64,000 bases of DNA from RI-153 sp963721725. Its GTDB lineage: Bacteria; Chloroflexota; Anaerolineae; Caldilineales; Caldilineaceae. Under the pieces are notes generated by a model. The model was not told the origin of the DNA and made no database searches. It saw only the letters and a list, made by a program, of their open reading frames with translations. Shown piece after piece: positions 29,067-38,406 of the stretch. The DNA is taken from assembly GCA_963721725.1 (NCBI GenBank), contig CAVRLX010000004.1, positions 8,320 to 72,319 of the forward strand. Direction: 5' to 3'. Positions within the stretch are counted from its first letter, which is position 1. Each line of letters opens with the position of its first letter. Position numbers and translations under genes: made by a program.

Positions 29067-31823
29067 TTAATAGGCCATGAGGGGACGCAATTCAGAGGGG
29101 GAAGGGAAAGTCAGGGGGGATTGAGGGGCAATCTGTCCAGAGCCGACGGTTAGCGCCGAGTTCACGATCCACTGGGGGCCGGCCTGTTCAACTGTCTGCA
29201 TAAAGCCCGCCACAATGGTGGGATCGAATTGAGAGCCTGCGCCTGATTCCAGTTCGGATAGGATGGCCGGAAGCGGCATGGCCCGATGATAGGGGCGATC
29301 GGAGGCCATGGCTTCGACGGCATCACAAACGGCCAGGATACGCGCCGGCAGCGGAATGTTGCTGCCTTGCAGCCGATCCGGATAGCCTTTGCCATCCCAT
29401 CGCTCGTGATGGTGGCGAACGGCGGGGGCCAGGTGACATAGACCGTGGCTGGATTGAAGGAAGTCTGCGCCCAGCACCGCATGTTTTTTCACCTGTTCAT
29501 ATTCTTGGTCGGTCAAGCGGGCCGGCTTGTGCAAAATGGCTTCGGGGATGCCCAGTTTGCCAATGTCGTGTAACAACCCGGCTTGATAGATCTCTTCAAC
29601 CTGGACAGACGAGAGGTCGAGATGTTGTGCAATCGCTCTGGCATAGTCGGCAACTTTGGTGGCGTGGCCCGACACATAGGGATCACGGGCGTCGATGATT
29701 TTCGCCAGCGTCATAAAGAGTTCCTCATTCAGTTGTTCAATGGCAAATTTAGCACTTTGGATCTCTGCGTTGGCCTGGGAAAGTTCTTTGTTCATGCGGC
29801 GCAGTTCGCGCACACTATCGGTGGTGCGCGCCACATATTCTTTCTGGGTCAGGTGCATGATCACCGCCGGAAGCAGAAAGACAAAAAATCCAAAGAAGCC
29901 CATGACCATATAGGCAAGCGCCAAAAAGAAGCCCATGATGCCCATGACAATGTATTGGCGCGCCAGCCATTGGAATTGTTCGCGCCAGCCAGCCAGAATC
30001 GAGCTACGCTCAGAGAGGCCAATCGCAATGGCAATCAGCCCGGTTTCGCACAGATAATAATAGAGGGTTGCCACAAGCACAGGCACAATCCACCAAGCGA
30101 AGGTCTCGAACGTAAAAGGAAGCGGGTGAGCGTGGATGGGCAGGTGGATAAAAATCACAGCACCCAGCCCTGCCAGCGAATGATTGGCCCAGTTGAAGAG
30201 CAATTTGTAAAATTTGGGGCGGCTGCGGATGGCATGAACGAGAGCCACGGCAACACTGGTTGCCAATATGCCAGCGCTGCCACACACGACGCCTGCCGCA
30301 AAAACAATGGTCATCGAGATGGAAACTGCGCTCTTCTCGTATAGCTGAATTTGGAAAAATTGGGCGGCAACGGCCAAGGCTGTAAAGAGCAACAATGAGC
30401 TGGGGACCACACTCGTACTGGTCAGAATGCCCGAAACCGTTGTTCCCACAGCCAGGGTGATCACAGCGGCCAGAAAGATCCATAGTCCCCGTGGTGTCGA
30501 AGCTGGCGCAGGGATGTCTTGGGGTATGGCGGGGACAGCCGCGGACGGCGCGCTGGGGGATTCTGGCTCCAGCGTCGGACCTTGGGCGGAAGCGGTGATC
30601 CGTTCCGGCGTGGGCTGCCCGATGCCAAGATGGGTGGATTGGGGCAGTTCGACTGTACTGATGATGCGATTGCGCCCCTGGATTTTGGCCTGATAGAGTG
30701 CGATATCGGCCTGGCTAATCAGGGCTTCCCGGGTCGTGCCATCCTGTGGAAAGCAGGCAATGCCTATGCTCATGGTGGCGTGGATAGAATCCGTTGAAGG
30801 CGCAAGTTGAAACAGGGTGTTGTCTAGGCCATGGCGGATGCGTTCGGCAATGGCGGCAGCGGTTTTATGATCTACATTGGGCAGCAGTATGGCATATTCT
30901 TCACCGCCAAAGCGACAGGCAATATCGCTTTTGTGTACAGTGTCTTGGATGATCTTGCCTACGCCAGCAATGACCATGTCGCCGGCCAAATGACCGTAGG
31001 TGTTGTTGATGTTGCGCAGGAGATCCAGATCCGCCATGATCACCGAAAGCGGCTGTTGGAGTTGCTGGGCTTGGGCCAGTTCTATGCCAAAGCGTTCTTC
31101 AAAATAGTGAATGTTCCAGAGGCCGGTCTTACCATCGATCTGGGCTTGCTTTTCCAAGTAGGGCACACGCAAAGCGCGTTCGATTGCGATAAAGGGCGCG
31201 GCGACCAAGAGGAGAAGCCAGGGGGAGAGGATCCAGAGCAGGGTGGTGATGTAGCCCAGGCTCATCATGACACTGTCGGTTGCCAATGGCTCTGGGTCCA
31301 AAATGCCCGATTCTTTCCAAGAGATCTGGCGGGCCAAAACCAGGATCTGGCCGACCAACACATGATTGATCAGCGTGTAGATGGCAATTGCACCCAGCGA
31401 GGCCAAGACAGTGGATTGTAGTGTGAAAACTTCCAGACTGCCGCCCAGCCGATAGAAGATTTGTTGGGCAAGCAAGCCTGAGATGACATGGGTGGCGATG
31501 TTAAAAGGCTGAATATACCAGGGATAGGGATTAGCGTCGAGTCCTTTTTTGATCCATTCAACCAGATGCGGGATCGTGATCAACAGGAAAAAAGGCAGCG
31601 GTTGCAACAAAATCACGCCGGCAAAAAAGGGGACAAAGTGAGGATAATAGGACTGGCGTCCATACTTCACTTCAAGAAGCTGCCCAAAAACGGCCAATGT
31701 CAGAAGGACAACAAAGGTTAACGGATCTGGTGATAAGGCAGGCGACATCTGATGGATGAAGAGGGTAAGAGATGTTGCGCCTAATAAAACAGCAAAAAGG
31801 TAGATCCAAGCTAACCGTGACAT
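29067..31823 (-). CDS. Membrane protein with GGDEF and HD-GYP domains (c-di-GMP synthesis and degradation)
   Basis: A 918-residue protein. The order is a first hydrophobic block of about seven helices (residues 1-230), a GGDEF domain with the active motif GGEEY (~306-310), a ~60-residue Pro/Ser-rich linker, a second block of about seven helices, a short coiled coil (SVRELRRMNKELSQANAEIQ), and an HD-GYP domain with HDIGKLGIPE (~750) and HHERWDGKGYPDRL (~804). Both catalytic sites look intact, so it could both make c-di-GMP and hydrolyse it. Start ATG at 31823, with GGGAGG eight bases upstream. It lies 29 bases after a PAS histidine kinase on the same strand and before the giant surface gene, which suggests that it controls surface attachment. 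Confidence 0.92.
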   Translation of the reverse strand: MSRLAWIYLFAVLLGATSLTLFIHQMSPALSPDPLTFVVLLTLAVFGQLLEVKYGRQSYYPHFVPFFAGVILLQPLPFFLLITIPHLVEWIKKGLDANPYPWYIQPFNIATHVISGLLAQQIFYRLGGSLEVFTLQSTVLASLGAIAIYTLINHVLVGQILVLARQISWKESGILDPEPLATDSVMMSLGYITTLLWILSPWLLLLVAAPFIAIERALRVPYLEKQAQIDGKTGLWNIHYFEERFGIELAQAQQLQQPLSVIMADLDLLRNINNTYGHLAGDMVIAGVGKIIQDTVHKSDIACRFGGEEYAILLPNVDHKTAAAIAERIRHGLDNTLFQLAPSTDSIHATMSIGIACFPQDGTTREALISQADIALYQAKIQGRNRIISTVELPQSTHLGIGQPTPERITASAQGPTLEPESPSAPSAAVPAIPQDIPAPASTPRGLWIFLAAVITLAVGTTVSGILTSTSVVPSSLLLFTALAVAAQFFQIQLYEKSAVSISMTIVFAAGVVCGSAGILATSVAVALVHAIRSRPKFYKLLFNWANHSLAGLGAVIFIHLPIHAHPLPFTFETFAWWIVPVLVATLYYYLCETGLIAIAIGLSERSSILAGWREQFQWLARQYIVMGIMGFFLALAYMVMGFFGFFVFLLPAVIMHLTQKEYVARTTDSVRELRRMNKELSQANAEIQSAKFAIEQLNEELFMTLAKIIDARDPYVSGHATKVADYARAIAQHLDLSSVQVEEIYQAGLLHDIGKLGIPEAILHKPARLTDQEYEQVKKHAVLGADFLQSSHGLCHLAPAVRHHHERWDGKGYPDRLQGSNIPLPARILAVCDAVEAMASDRPYHRAMPLPAILSELESGAGSQFDPTIVAGFMQTVEQAGPQWIVNSALTVGSGQIAPQSPLTFPSPSELRPLMAY

Positions 31824-31852
31824 TGACTGCCTCCCATCCTCACTTTCAAATG

Positions 31853-33088
31853 CTAGATTGACTGGGTTAATGCAACATAAAACGTGCTGCCCTGCCCTGC
31901 GCCGGCGCTTTGCATCCACAGCCGCCCTTTGTGGGCCTGAATGATCTTCTGGCAAAGGGCTAGCCCGATGCCCATCCCTCCAAAAAGGCGGGTGGATGAG
32001 CCGTTGAGTTGGTGAAAGTTTTCAAAGATCTGATCTTGTTGCTCACATGGAATACCGATGCCCTGATCCTGAATGGTAATCACAAGATCCTGGGCTTCGG
32101 CTTCCAAGCCGACGGTGACGGTGGTGCGGGCCGCGCTGAACTTGATGGCATTCTCCAGTAGATTCCCCAACACTTGGCGCATGAGGAGAGGATCGGCCTG
32201 AATATGAGGGAGATCCACCTGTGGCAAGGCCACGGTTAGTGTCACGCCCTGTTCCGTGGCCCTGGGCTGCCATTCGTCCACCGCTTGGCGCACCAGTAAC
32301 AACGGTTCACAATCTACAGGGCGGAGCTGTGCTTTTTCCACAGTTTGTAAGAGGAGCAAGCGTTCGATCATCTCCTGTAGATATTGACTGCGTTGCGACA
32401 GAATGACCAGTGCCTCATGTTGATCTTCGTTCAACGGCCCCAGGGTTTCGTCGCGCAGCAGGTGGGTATACCCCAGAATCAGCGCCAGCGGTGTGCGTAA
32501 TTCATGCGACACATTTTGTAACATCTCTTGCTTGGCGTGTACGGCGAGTTTCAAGGCTTCGTTGGTCTGGTGCAGTTGGGCTTCGGCAGCCTTGCTCAGG
32601 GTAATGTCTTGTACAATGATGGCGCTAATCGGCTCGGTAATGCGCCGTCGATCCTGGATGGGGCGGCTTTTGATTTGTAGATAACGCTGCAAATGCACAT
32701 CGTTCAGTTCGATCTCGCTAGGCTGGTTGGTCGCCAATGAGCGGCGCACAAACGCGGCCAGTTCACACGATTGATCGGTACAACTGGGATGGAGCAACAG
32801 ATGCAGATGGCTGCCTTTCACCGAGTGAACGCTGCCCAGATTCCAGCTTTCCAACGTGCGGTTGGCCCGCAAGATCTGGCCTGCGCTATCCACCAAACAG
32901 ATCAACTGCGGAAGCGCATCCAGCGTGGCTTCCCATTCTTGTTTGGCCTGCTCGACTTTGCCAAAGACTTCCCAAAACAAATTCTCGGATATTGAATTTT
33001 CTGTCATCTCATGCAAAGGCAGCATACCTGGGTAACGTCCCCCATCTGTCGGCCATTGAGTGCTTACTTTTATTTGAGGTAGCGCCAT
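31853..33088 (-). CDS. PAS-domain sensor histidine kinase
   Basis: A 411-residue soluble kinase. A PAS domain (residues ~48-165, DALPQLICLVDSAGQILRAN) contains the unusual motif H100-P-S-C103-x4-C108. A HisKA helix follows with phospho-acceptor H195 (NVSHELRTPLALILGYTHLL), then an HATPase domain with N box LLENAIKF, G1 DQGIGIP, F box IFENFHQL and G2 GGMGIGLALCQKII. No receiver domain or response regulator gene is nearby. Start ATG at 33088, with GGAG six bases upstream. It is a close paralogue of the kinase at 36957-38057 and is probably co-transcribed with the GGDEF/HD-GYP gene. Confidence 0.92.
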   Translation of the reverse strand: MALPQIKVSTQWPTDGGRYPGMLPLHEMTENSISENLFWEVFGKVEQAKQEWEATLDALPQLICLVDSAGQILRANRTLESWNLGSVHSVKGSHLHLLLHPSCTDQSCELAAFVRRSLATNQPSEIELNDVHLQRYLQIKSRPIQDRRRITEPISAIIVQDITLSKAAEAQLHQTNEALKLAVHAKQEMLQNVSHELRTPLALILGYTHLLRDETLGPLNEDQHEALVILSQRSQYLQEMIERLLLLQTVEKAQLRPVDCEPLLLVRQAVDEWQPRATEQGVTLTVALPQVDLPHIQADPLLMRQVLGNLLENAIKFSAARTTVTVGLEAEAQDLVITIQDQGIGIPCEQQDQIFENFHQLNGSSTRLFGGMGIGLALCQKIIQAHKGRLWMQSAGAGQGSTFYVALTQSI

Positions 33089-33107
33089 GATTGACTCCAG
33101 TCTATTG

Positions 33108-33200
33108 TATCTATTCAGCTCCAGGGTGCGACGCACTCGCCAGCACACGCTTTCAGGCGAGACCATTCTGTCGTGGCGAGTGCGTCGCACCTGAACAGTT
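33108..33200. repeat. Palindromic element with TGCGACGCACTCGCCA arms (copy 1)
   Basis: Arms 33125-33142 and 33174-33191 form a perfect 18-bp stem with a 31-base loop. The element begins TATCTATTCAGCTCCAGGGT and ends CACCTGAACAGTT. A second, diverged copy is at 36684-36774 and a half-copy at 60493-60520. It lies between the subtilase stop and the start of the PAS kinase. Confidence 0.88.
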
Positions 33201-33246
33201 ACAGTTTATTGAGGAAAGGTGCAAATCGGGACAACCTCATGTGCGA

Positions 33247-36117
33247 TTACGGATTGGTGAGGATGGTGGGCAAGAAGATCTTGCGTACCGCCTCTACTTC
33301 AACCAAGGGCACTTGTTGGTTTTCCACAACCATGCGTGTTGTGTCAGTGGAATTGTCCCAATAGTCACTATTCCAGTTTACCGAATTCCAGTTCACCGAG
33401 TTCCAATTGACGCTGTTCCAGTTCACCGAATTCCAGTTCACCGAGTTCCAATTAACGCTGTTCCAGTTCACCGAATTCCAGTTCACCGAGTTCCAGTTCA
33501 CCGTATTGAAGTTGACATCCTCTGACAAGGCCTGGGCCAGGAAGGGACGCAACAATTCACTGGGCGGGGCATCGGTTCGCGCCGAGTCGGTGGTGGGCGT
33601 ATAAATAGCAGCAAAGATATTCAGGTAGCCTGCACCCGCCTGGGCAGCGTTATAGCCCGGCCAGTTCTTATCGGCTGTGGCTTGCAGCCGGTACTTTACC
33701 TGATCCGGCGTTAGCGTTGGTTCTGCCTCCAACAGCAAGGCCACCGCACCGCTGACCACAGGCGCAGCCATCGAGGTGCCGGACATACGGAAGGCATCGT
33801 TGCCCACGCGATGGGCCGGGTGCTCGCTGCCCATGGTGACATTCTTGTTATCGGGCAAGACGCCGATAATGTTGGTGCCGGGGGCCACCAGATCCGGTTT
33901 CACGGCACCGGTTTCAGTGAGACCATAGGCCGAGAAGTGAGCCACCGTGTCATCAGACAGGCGCATTGTTCCCCGGTCGTCGATGGCACCTACCGTGATC
34001 ACAAAGGGATCGTTGGCGGGCGGGAAGAGTTGCGCCGTGCCATTGTTCCGGCCGAAACCACAACCACCACCCCACGGAACCAGAGCATCTCTACGGCCGC
34101 GTTCATGGGGCTGGTATGGTATGACTGAGCCACGCTGGAGTTAAGCGAAAGATTGACTACCCGAATATTAAAGGCATCTTTATTTTCCCAAACCCATTGC
34201 AGCCCCGTAACCACATCGGATTCTGTCGCCATGCCCTTGTTGTCGCTCACCCGCACGTTGAGCAATTCGGCTTTGGGCGCAATGCCCAGATAGCGACCAG
34301 AATATTTCTCGCCATTGCCGGAGATCATCCCCGCCACAAACGTACCGTGGCCGTAGCGATCTGTAGAATCTTGGAAGTTCGGGTTGAAGTTGACACTTAA
34401 AAGTCGATCGGCAGCCAGCAGATCTTTGGCGTTGGCAATGCCACTATCGACGACAGCCACCCCCACATCTTCACCCATCAATTTAATGCCACTTTGCCAG
34501 AGGGTCACAGCCCCCACCGCCCAGTTATAGACATTCTGCGATGTGCTGGGATTGTAGGGAATATCGGGCAGATCGCGTGGTATACATGGACATCCACGAG
34601 AGATCCGCGCCGGGCACGCTGGTGATGCGCAGACCCACCGCATTGTAGTGAACAATGGCCTCTTCAGGCTTTTTCTGCTCGAACTCCAGCTCCAACCCCC
34701 CAATCAGATCTTTCCACATCCAGGGGTAAACTGAGGTGATATCAATATAGATAACCTTGGCGTTGGCCGGCCCCACTGCATCATTAAAGATGGGATTTTT
34801 CGTTACAAATTGCTCGATCTCAACCTGCTTCACTTCACCATCGATAGCCTTTTGCACACTGTAGACCTTGCCCTTAATTTCAACTCCTGTGGGCACCTTA
34901 TCCACATAGGCAGAGAGCGCAATCTCCACTTTCTTAATGGCATGGCCTGGCGTAACCGCTACGGAAAATCCCCCCAACACATCCTTCATTTTGCCCAGTG
35001 CGATCTGTTCCTCATCGGGCCCCAGATCGGACGAAAGCATGCGTTGGATATTGGGGATCTGAGGGGTAACCCCGGTGTCTTTGTAATCACCGGTGTAGTT
35101 GCCAGCCTTGTCGCCTGTGCCGCCGGGGATCAACGCCGCTTTGTAGGCCACGGGCGTACCGGCATTATCGCCTAAAGCCAGGTTATTTTTGACGTCCCCC
35201 TTGAAGGGGCGCACCTGTAGGCTATTGTAGTTTTGGTCAAAGCTGGTATAAACCGCAGCCGCCGTGCGCCATTTGATCTTCAGCGAAGGATCACTGCTCT
35301 CAAAACGCCCGGTCCAATAGACGTTTTGAATCTTGGCCGGAAGTCCATTAACCACAGGGAAGGCCAGCCCTGTCAAAAATGTCTCCTGGGTGGCATAGAG
35401 TGTATTAAGCACCGAGGAACTGTAAATGGCCGAGGGCGATTGTGTCTCCCAGCGCTCATCCACGGTGTTATAAAAAGTCATCGGCTCCGCAAACGATGCC
35501 CCAATCGTAAAGAGCGCATCGGGCACATCCAAATGATACTCGACACCGGCGGCCGTGAAGTGAACCTGACCTTGCATGAAGCGAACCGTGGCAGGCAGCG
35601 TGCTCCACTTTTCCGGCACAATCGCGCTGTTAAACCAGATCGTCGAACCAGCCGGGATGGGTTTGTCTTTGAAATGTGTCTTGGTCACCGCCGTTGCCGA
35701 GCTTTTCCAGCCAAACTCAGTGGCCCAGGCTGTGGCAACCATTTCTGTCCCCAGCAGAGCCGTTTCCTGCACCGGGGCATCCAGGCTAATCCAGCGTACC
35801 GTATCTTCCTTAGCCAGGGCAGGGATGGCGTGGGCCGCCAATTGCGCGGTGAATGCATTGATAATATGCAAATCCCGGGTCACGTTGCCGCCCAGCCGTG
35901 CCACCGCAGCCATGATCTCCTCGCGGGGTCCGGCCACCTGTACAATCACCGGTACAATGGCATTCGGCTCACGATTCGCCATCTCTAACAGCAACGGTTG
36001 CACAACCATCGGCTGTATGGCTGGAGCCGAGGCCCCCAACAACGCGGGGAAAAGTAGCCCGATAACAAGGATCATTTGGCAAAACGTCTGCCGGGGAGAA
36101 AGTTTCCGATTGACCAT
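33247..36117 (-). CDS. Secreted subtilisin-like serine protease (S8) with C-terminal VNWNS repeats, frameshifted
   Basis: About 957 residues after correcting two single-base shifts: one extra base near 34,585 and one missing base near 34,048, which restores VSAGNNGTAQLFPP. A signal peptide (MILVIGLLFPALLGASAPA) and an inhibitor-like propeptide come first, with a long region of unknown fold between propeptide and catalytic core. The triad is Asp in VGVAVVDSGIA, His in DRYGHGTFVAGMISG and Ser in MSGTSMAAPVVSGAVALL. About nine VNWNS pentapeptides follow, then RKIFLPTILTNP at the C-terminus. The enzyme should act outside the cell; nearby surface protein suggests a processing role. RBS AGGAGG before ATG 36117. 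Confidence 0.88.
33369..33512 (-). repeat. 15-bp tandem repeat encoding (VNWNS)n
   Basis: About nine copies of a 15-base unit, on the plus strand variants of GTTCCAGTTCACCGA and ATTCCAGTTCACCGA. They give the pentapeptide V-N-W-N-S with almost no protein variation although third codon positions alternate, so the peptide is under selection. Confidence 0.93.
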
Positions 36118-36142
36118 GTTCTGACCTCCTCAGGGGAAAACC

Positions 36143-36179
36143 ATTATACTTTGTGCAAGCATGGGACCACCGCTTGCAC
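36143..36179 (-). promoter_or_regulatory. Promoter -10 and dyad operator of the subtilase gene
   Basis: Reading the minus strand, TATAAT (36148-36143) lies 26 bases before the subtilase ATG and its AGGAGG. Directly upstream, GTGCAAGC-N11-GCTTGCAC (36153-36179) forms an 8-bp dyad covering the spacer and -35 position; no -35 consensus is present, so an activator or repressor may bind there. Confidence 0.5.
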
Positions 36180-36956
36180 CCATTGCTTACAATTTCTGAC
36201 AAATTGATGGGAGTTAAAAAGTTCTGGCGAAGAAAAAATCTCTTCCACACAAAGCACGAGAGCCAGAAATGCACTCGTCCTTCCCTGTGTATTCTTCCCT
36301 GTGTACTAGAGAAGAAATTGACCGAAAAATCTGGCAATCCTGGCTTTTCGTCATCACCGTTGGGTGACCTAGCCTTTTAGATTTAGAAGTAAGGCAGCTA
36401 TCAAAACCTTTACGTATAGAAGTTCGCTCGCTGAAATATACGCCAACTCTACGCAAATTTTGTGATTTTTCATTTAGTACCGTAGTACCGACAGGAAGAA
36501 TTGTAAGCTTGCGCATATAGCAATTACTGGTTATGAGAGGTGGGTAGGGGGAAAGGCGTACTTTCCGAGGAAAAATGCAAAAAATCTGTCTTTATCGACG
36601 CCAGGCTGAATGATAAATTGCACCGCAAAGAAACAAAGGTGCAAAGGAGCCAGGAGGTATTTTTACCTTTAGGGTAACTCTTTGTATCTATCCAGGTCTA
36701 GGCTGCGACGCACGCGCCACACAAGCTTTCACAACCGAGTTACCTCTGGCGAGTGCGTCGCACCTAAACAGTGAGAAGATTTTAATCATATCGCTAGCCC
36801 CGGCCCCCAGGTTGAGAAGCATCTCATGCTGGCTGCGGGTTCAGCCAGCAGCATCCCTACCGTCTGTTGGATTTCCCAGTGGGTCTTGCAAGCGTAGGGA
36901 ATGGCTGCTCTCTGTCTGCGCGGTGGAGGCGATGTGGAACTGCGATAGAGCGTTGC
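36180..36956. other. Long intergenic region between the subtilase and second PAS kinase genes
   Basis: It holds the palindromic element at 36684-36774 and, near 36,828-36,850, a hairpin TGCTGGCT..AGCCAGCA that may end the kinase transcript. A 100-codon open frame on the minus strand (36,516-36,214) has no ribosome site or recognisable domain and I do not call it a gene. I see nothing else. Confidence 0.5.
36684..36774. repeat. Palindromic element with TGCGACGCAC arms (copy 2)
   Basis: It shares TATCTATCCAGGTCTAGG at its start and GGCGAGTGCGTCGCACCT at its end with the element at 33108-33200. The arms 36701-36719 and 36747-36764 pair with a few mismatches, so this copy is older or partly decayed. 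Confidence 0.82.
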
Positions 36957-38057
36957 TCAAGGCGAGGAAAAAGGAGGCAGAGTAAAGTAGAAGCGGCTTC
37001 CGCCAGAACCGTTACTTTCAACACCCACGGTTCCGTGCAGGCGCTCGATAATCTGTTTCACAATGGAAAGGCCCAGGCCGTGGCCTTGCGTGTGTTCCTG
37101 TTGAAGCCGTGTAAATGGGGCAAAAAGCAAGGGTTGTTTATCAGCGGGGATGCCTGGCCCATTATCGCTGACCCAAAAACGAATCATCTCATCGGGCTGA
37201 ATACAACTGTTCAGGTCCAGCCGGGGAGGGTTTCCCCCATATTTAATGCCATTGCTAATAAGATTTACCCAGACTTCCTCAATCCAGGGCGCGTAGCCGA
37301 GCACGAGCGGCCATGCTTGGGGAAGCGTAAACTCAACCTGAGCGCTGGTAATCATCTCGTGCAGGCGCGGCCAGACTTCGGCCAAAACGAGGGTCATGTC
37401 TACGGGAGCGAGCTGCACATCTTGTTTACGCACACTCGCCAGCAGCAGCAGCTCTTCAATGATCTGGATGGCTTTTTGGCTGCCCTGATAAATAACGCTT
37501 AACTCTGCGCGGAGTTCATCGGGCGTGAAAAGGTCGGGTGACTCCGCTAGAAATTCGGCCATCCCCATAATCACAGTCAGCGGACTCTTGAGATCGTGGG
37601 CCACTGTGTGCCCAAAAGCATCAAGTTCGGCATTGCGGGTTTCCAGCGCACTAGAATAGAGACGAAGCGATTCTTCATCTGCTTTTTGGCGTGTAATATC
37701 CTGAATAATGACGGCGCGGTTTTCCCCTTTCACCCGCTCGCGCCGATCCACCGGCTCTACACGCACCAAAAAGTAGCGGTTTAATTCGCCGTCCCTATAT
37801 TCCAATTCGGAGGCACTCTCTTGAGCAGTCGCTAGATCCAAAAAATCTTTCAACCGACAATTGCTTACACAGTTGGGGTGCATCACTACATGTAACAAAC
37901 AGCCGGGGGCTTCCGTCACCCGGCCCATTCCCCAGCGCTCCAACGTGCGATTTACACGCAGGATCCGCCCTTGTTGATCGAGCAAACAGACGAGTTGGGG
38001 GAGAGCATCTAAAGTGGCTTCCCACTCTTGTTTGGCCTGTTCGATCTGCTCAAACAT
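36957..38057 (-). CDS. PAS-domain sensor histidine kinase
   Basis: A 366-residue soluble kinase. The PAS domain (about residues 8-125) carries H60-P-N-C63-x3-C67, the same unusual His/Cys motif as its paralogue at 31853-33088. A short helix leads to the HisKA motif TVAHDLKSPLTVIMGMAEFL with H154; the HATPase motifs are LISNGIKYGG, SDNGPGIP, LFAPFTRL and GHGLGLSIVKQIIERLHG. The first 25 residues are nearly identical to the matching part of the other kinase (EQAKQEWEATLDALPQL), at DNA level too, which points to a fairly recent duplication. No response regulator is adjacent. Confidence 0.92.
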   Translation of the reverse strand: MFEQIEQAKQEWEATLDALPQLVCLLDQQGRILRVNRTLERWGMGRVTEAPGCLLHVVMHPNCVSNCRLKDFLDLATAQESASELEYRDGELNRYFLVRVEPVDRRERVKGENRAVIIQDITRQKADEESLRLYSSALETRNAELDAFGHTVAHDLKSPLTVIMGMAEFLAESPDLFTPDELRAELSVIYQGSQKAIQIIEELLLLASVRKQDVQLAPVDMTLVLAEVWPRLHEMITSAQVEFTLPQAWPLVLGYAPWIEEVWVNLISNGIKYGGNPPRLDLNSCIQPDEMIRFWVSDNGPGIPADKQPLLFAPFTRLQQEHTQGHGLGLSIVKQIIERLHGTVGVESNGSGGSRFYFTLPPFSSP

Positions 38058-38274
38058 CGCTTTCTTCTTTCTCCGACTGGCAAGAACCGCGGCTTGGTTT
38101 TTCCAAAGAACTTGTAGAATTTCTACTAACGTTTACGCTATCCACTCACTTCATCGTTTGCAGCATTCTTGCACAGAAAACTCTGTAAAGCTATCCGCAA
38201 AAGCAATGTCTATTCTCTCTGCCCGCATATTTATGCTTATTCCAGTCCTGGTCTGTAGTCCGTCGCCAACTGGA
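38058..38274. other. Divergent intergenic region, presumed 5' leader of the glycosylation operon
   Basis: Between a minus-strand kinase and the plus-strand operon. A small hairpin ACAGAAAACTCTGT lies near 38,172-38,185. I find no clear promoter consensus and no known riboswitch core. A terminator-like hairpin follows at 38275. Confidence 0.4.
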
Positions 38275-38313
38275 GCGCAAAGCGGGGAGATTGCTCCCTT
38301 GCGCCCATTTTTT
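38275..38313 (+). terminator. Terminator-like hairpin in the leader of the glycosylation operon
   Basis: GCGCAA (38275-38280) pairs with TTGCGC (38299-38304) around an inner GGGAG/CTCCC stem, followed by CCATTTTTTAC. It is oriented for plus-strand termination, but the only gene upstream runs the other way, so it may be an attenuator in the leader of the gene at 38407. Confidence 0.45.
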
Positions 38314-38406
38314 ACGCATCTGATACGCAACCGTGACTTACAAAAATGATGAGTATGGATAGAGTATAGCCACTGGATTCGCCACTCGCAACAATGAGAC
38401 AAAGCT

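Noticed and set aside
36214..36516. A 100-codon open frame in the gap between the subtilase and second kinase genes
   Set aside because: No ribosome site, no family pattern and ordinary random-like composition; noncoding is more likely.
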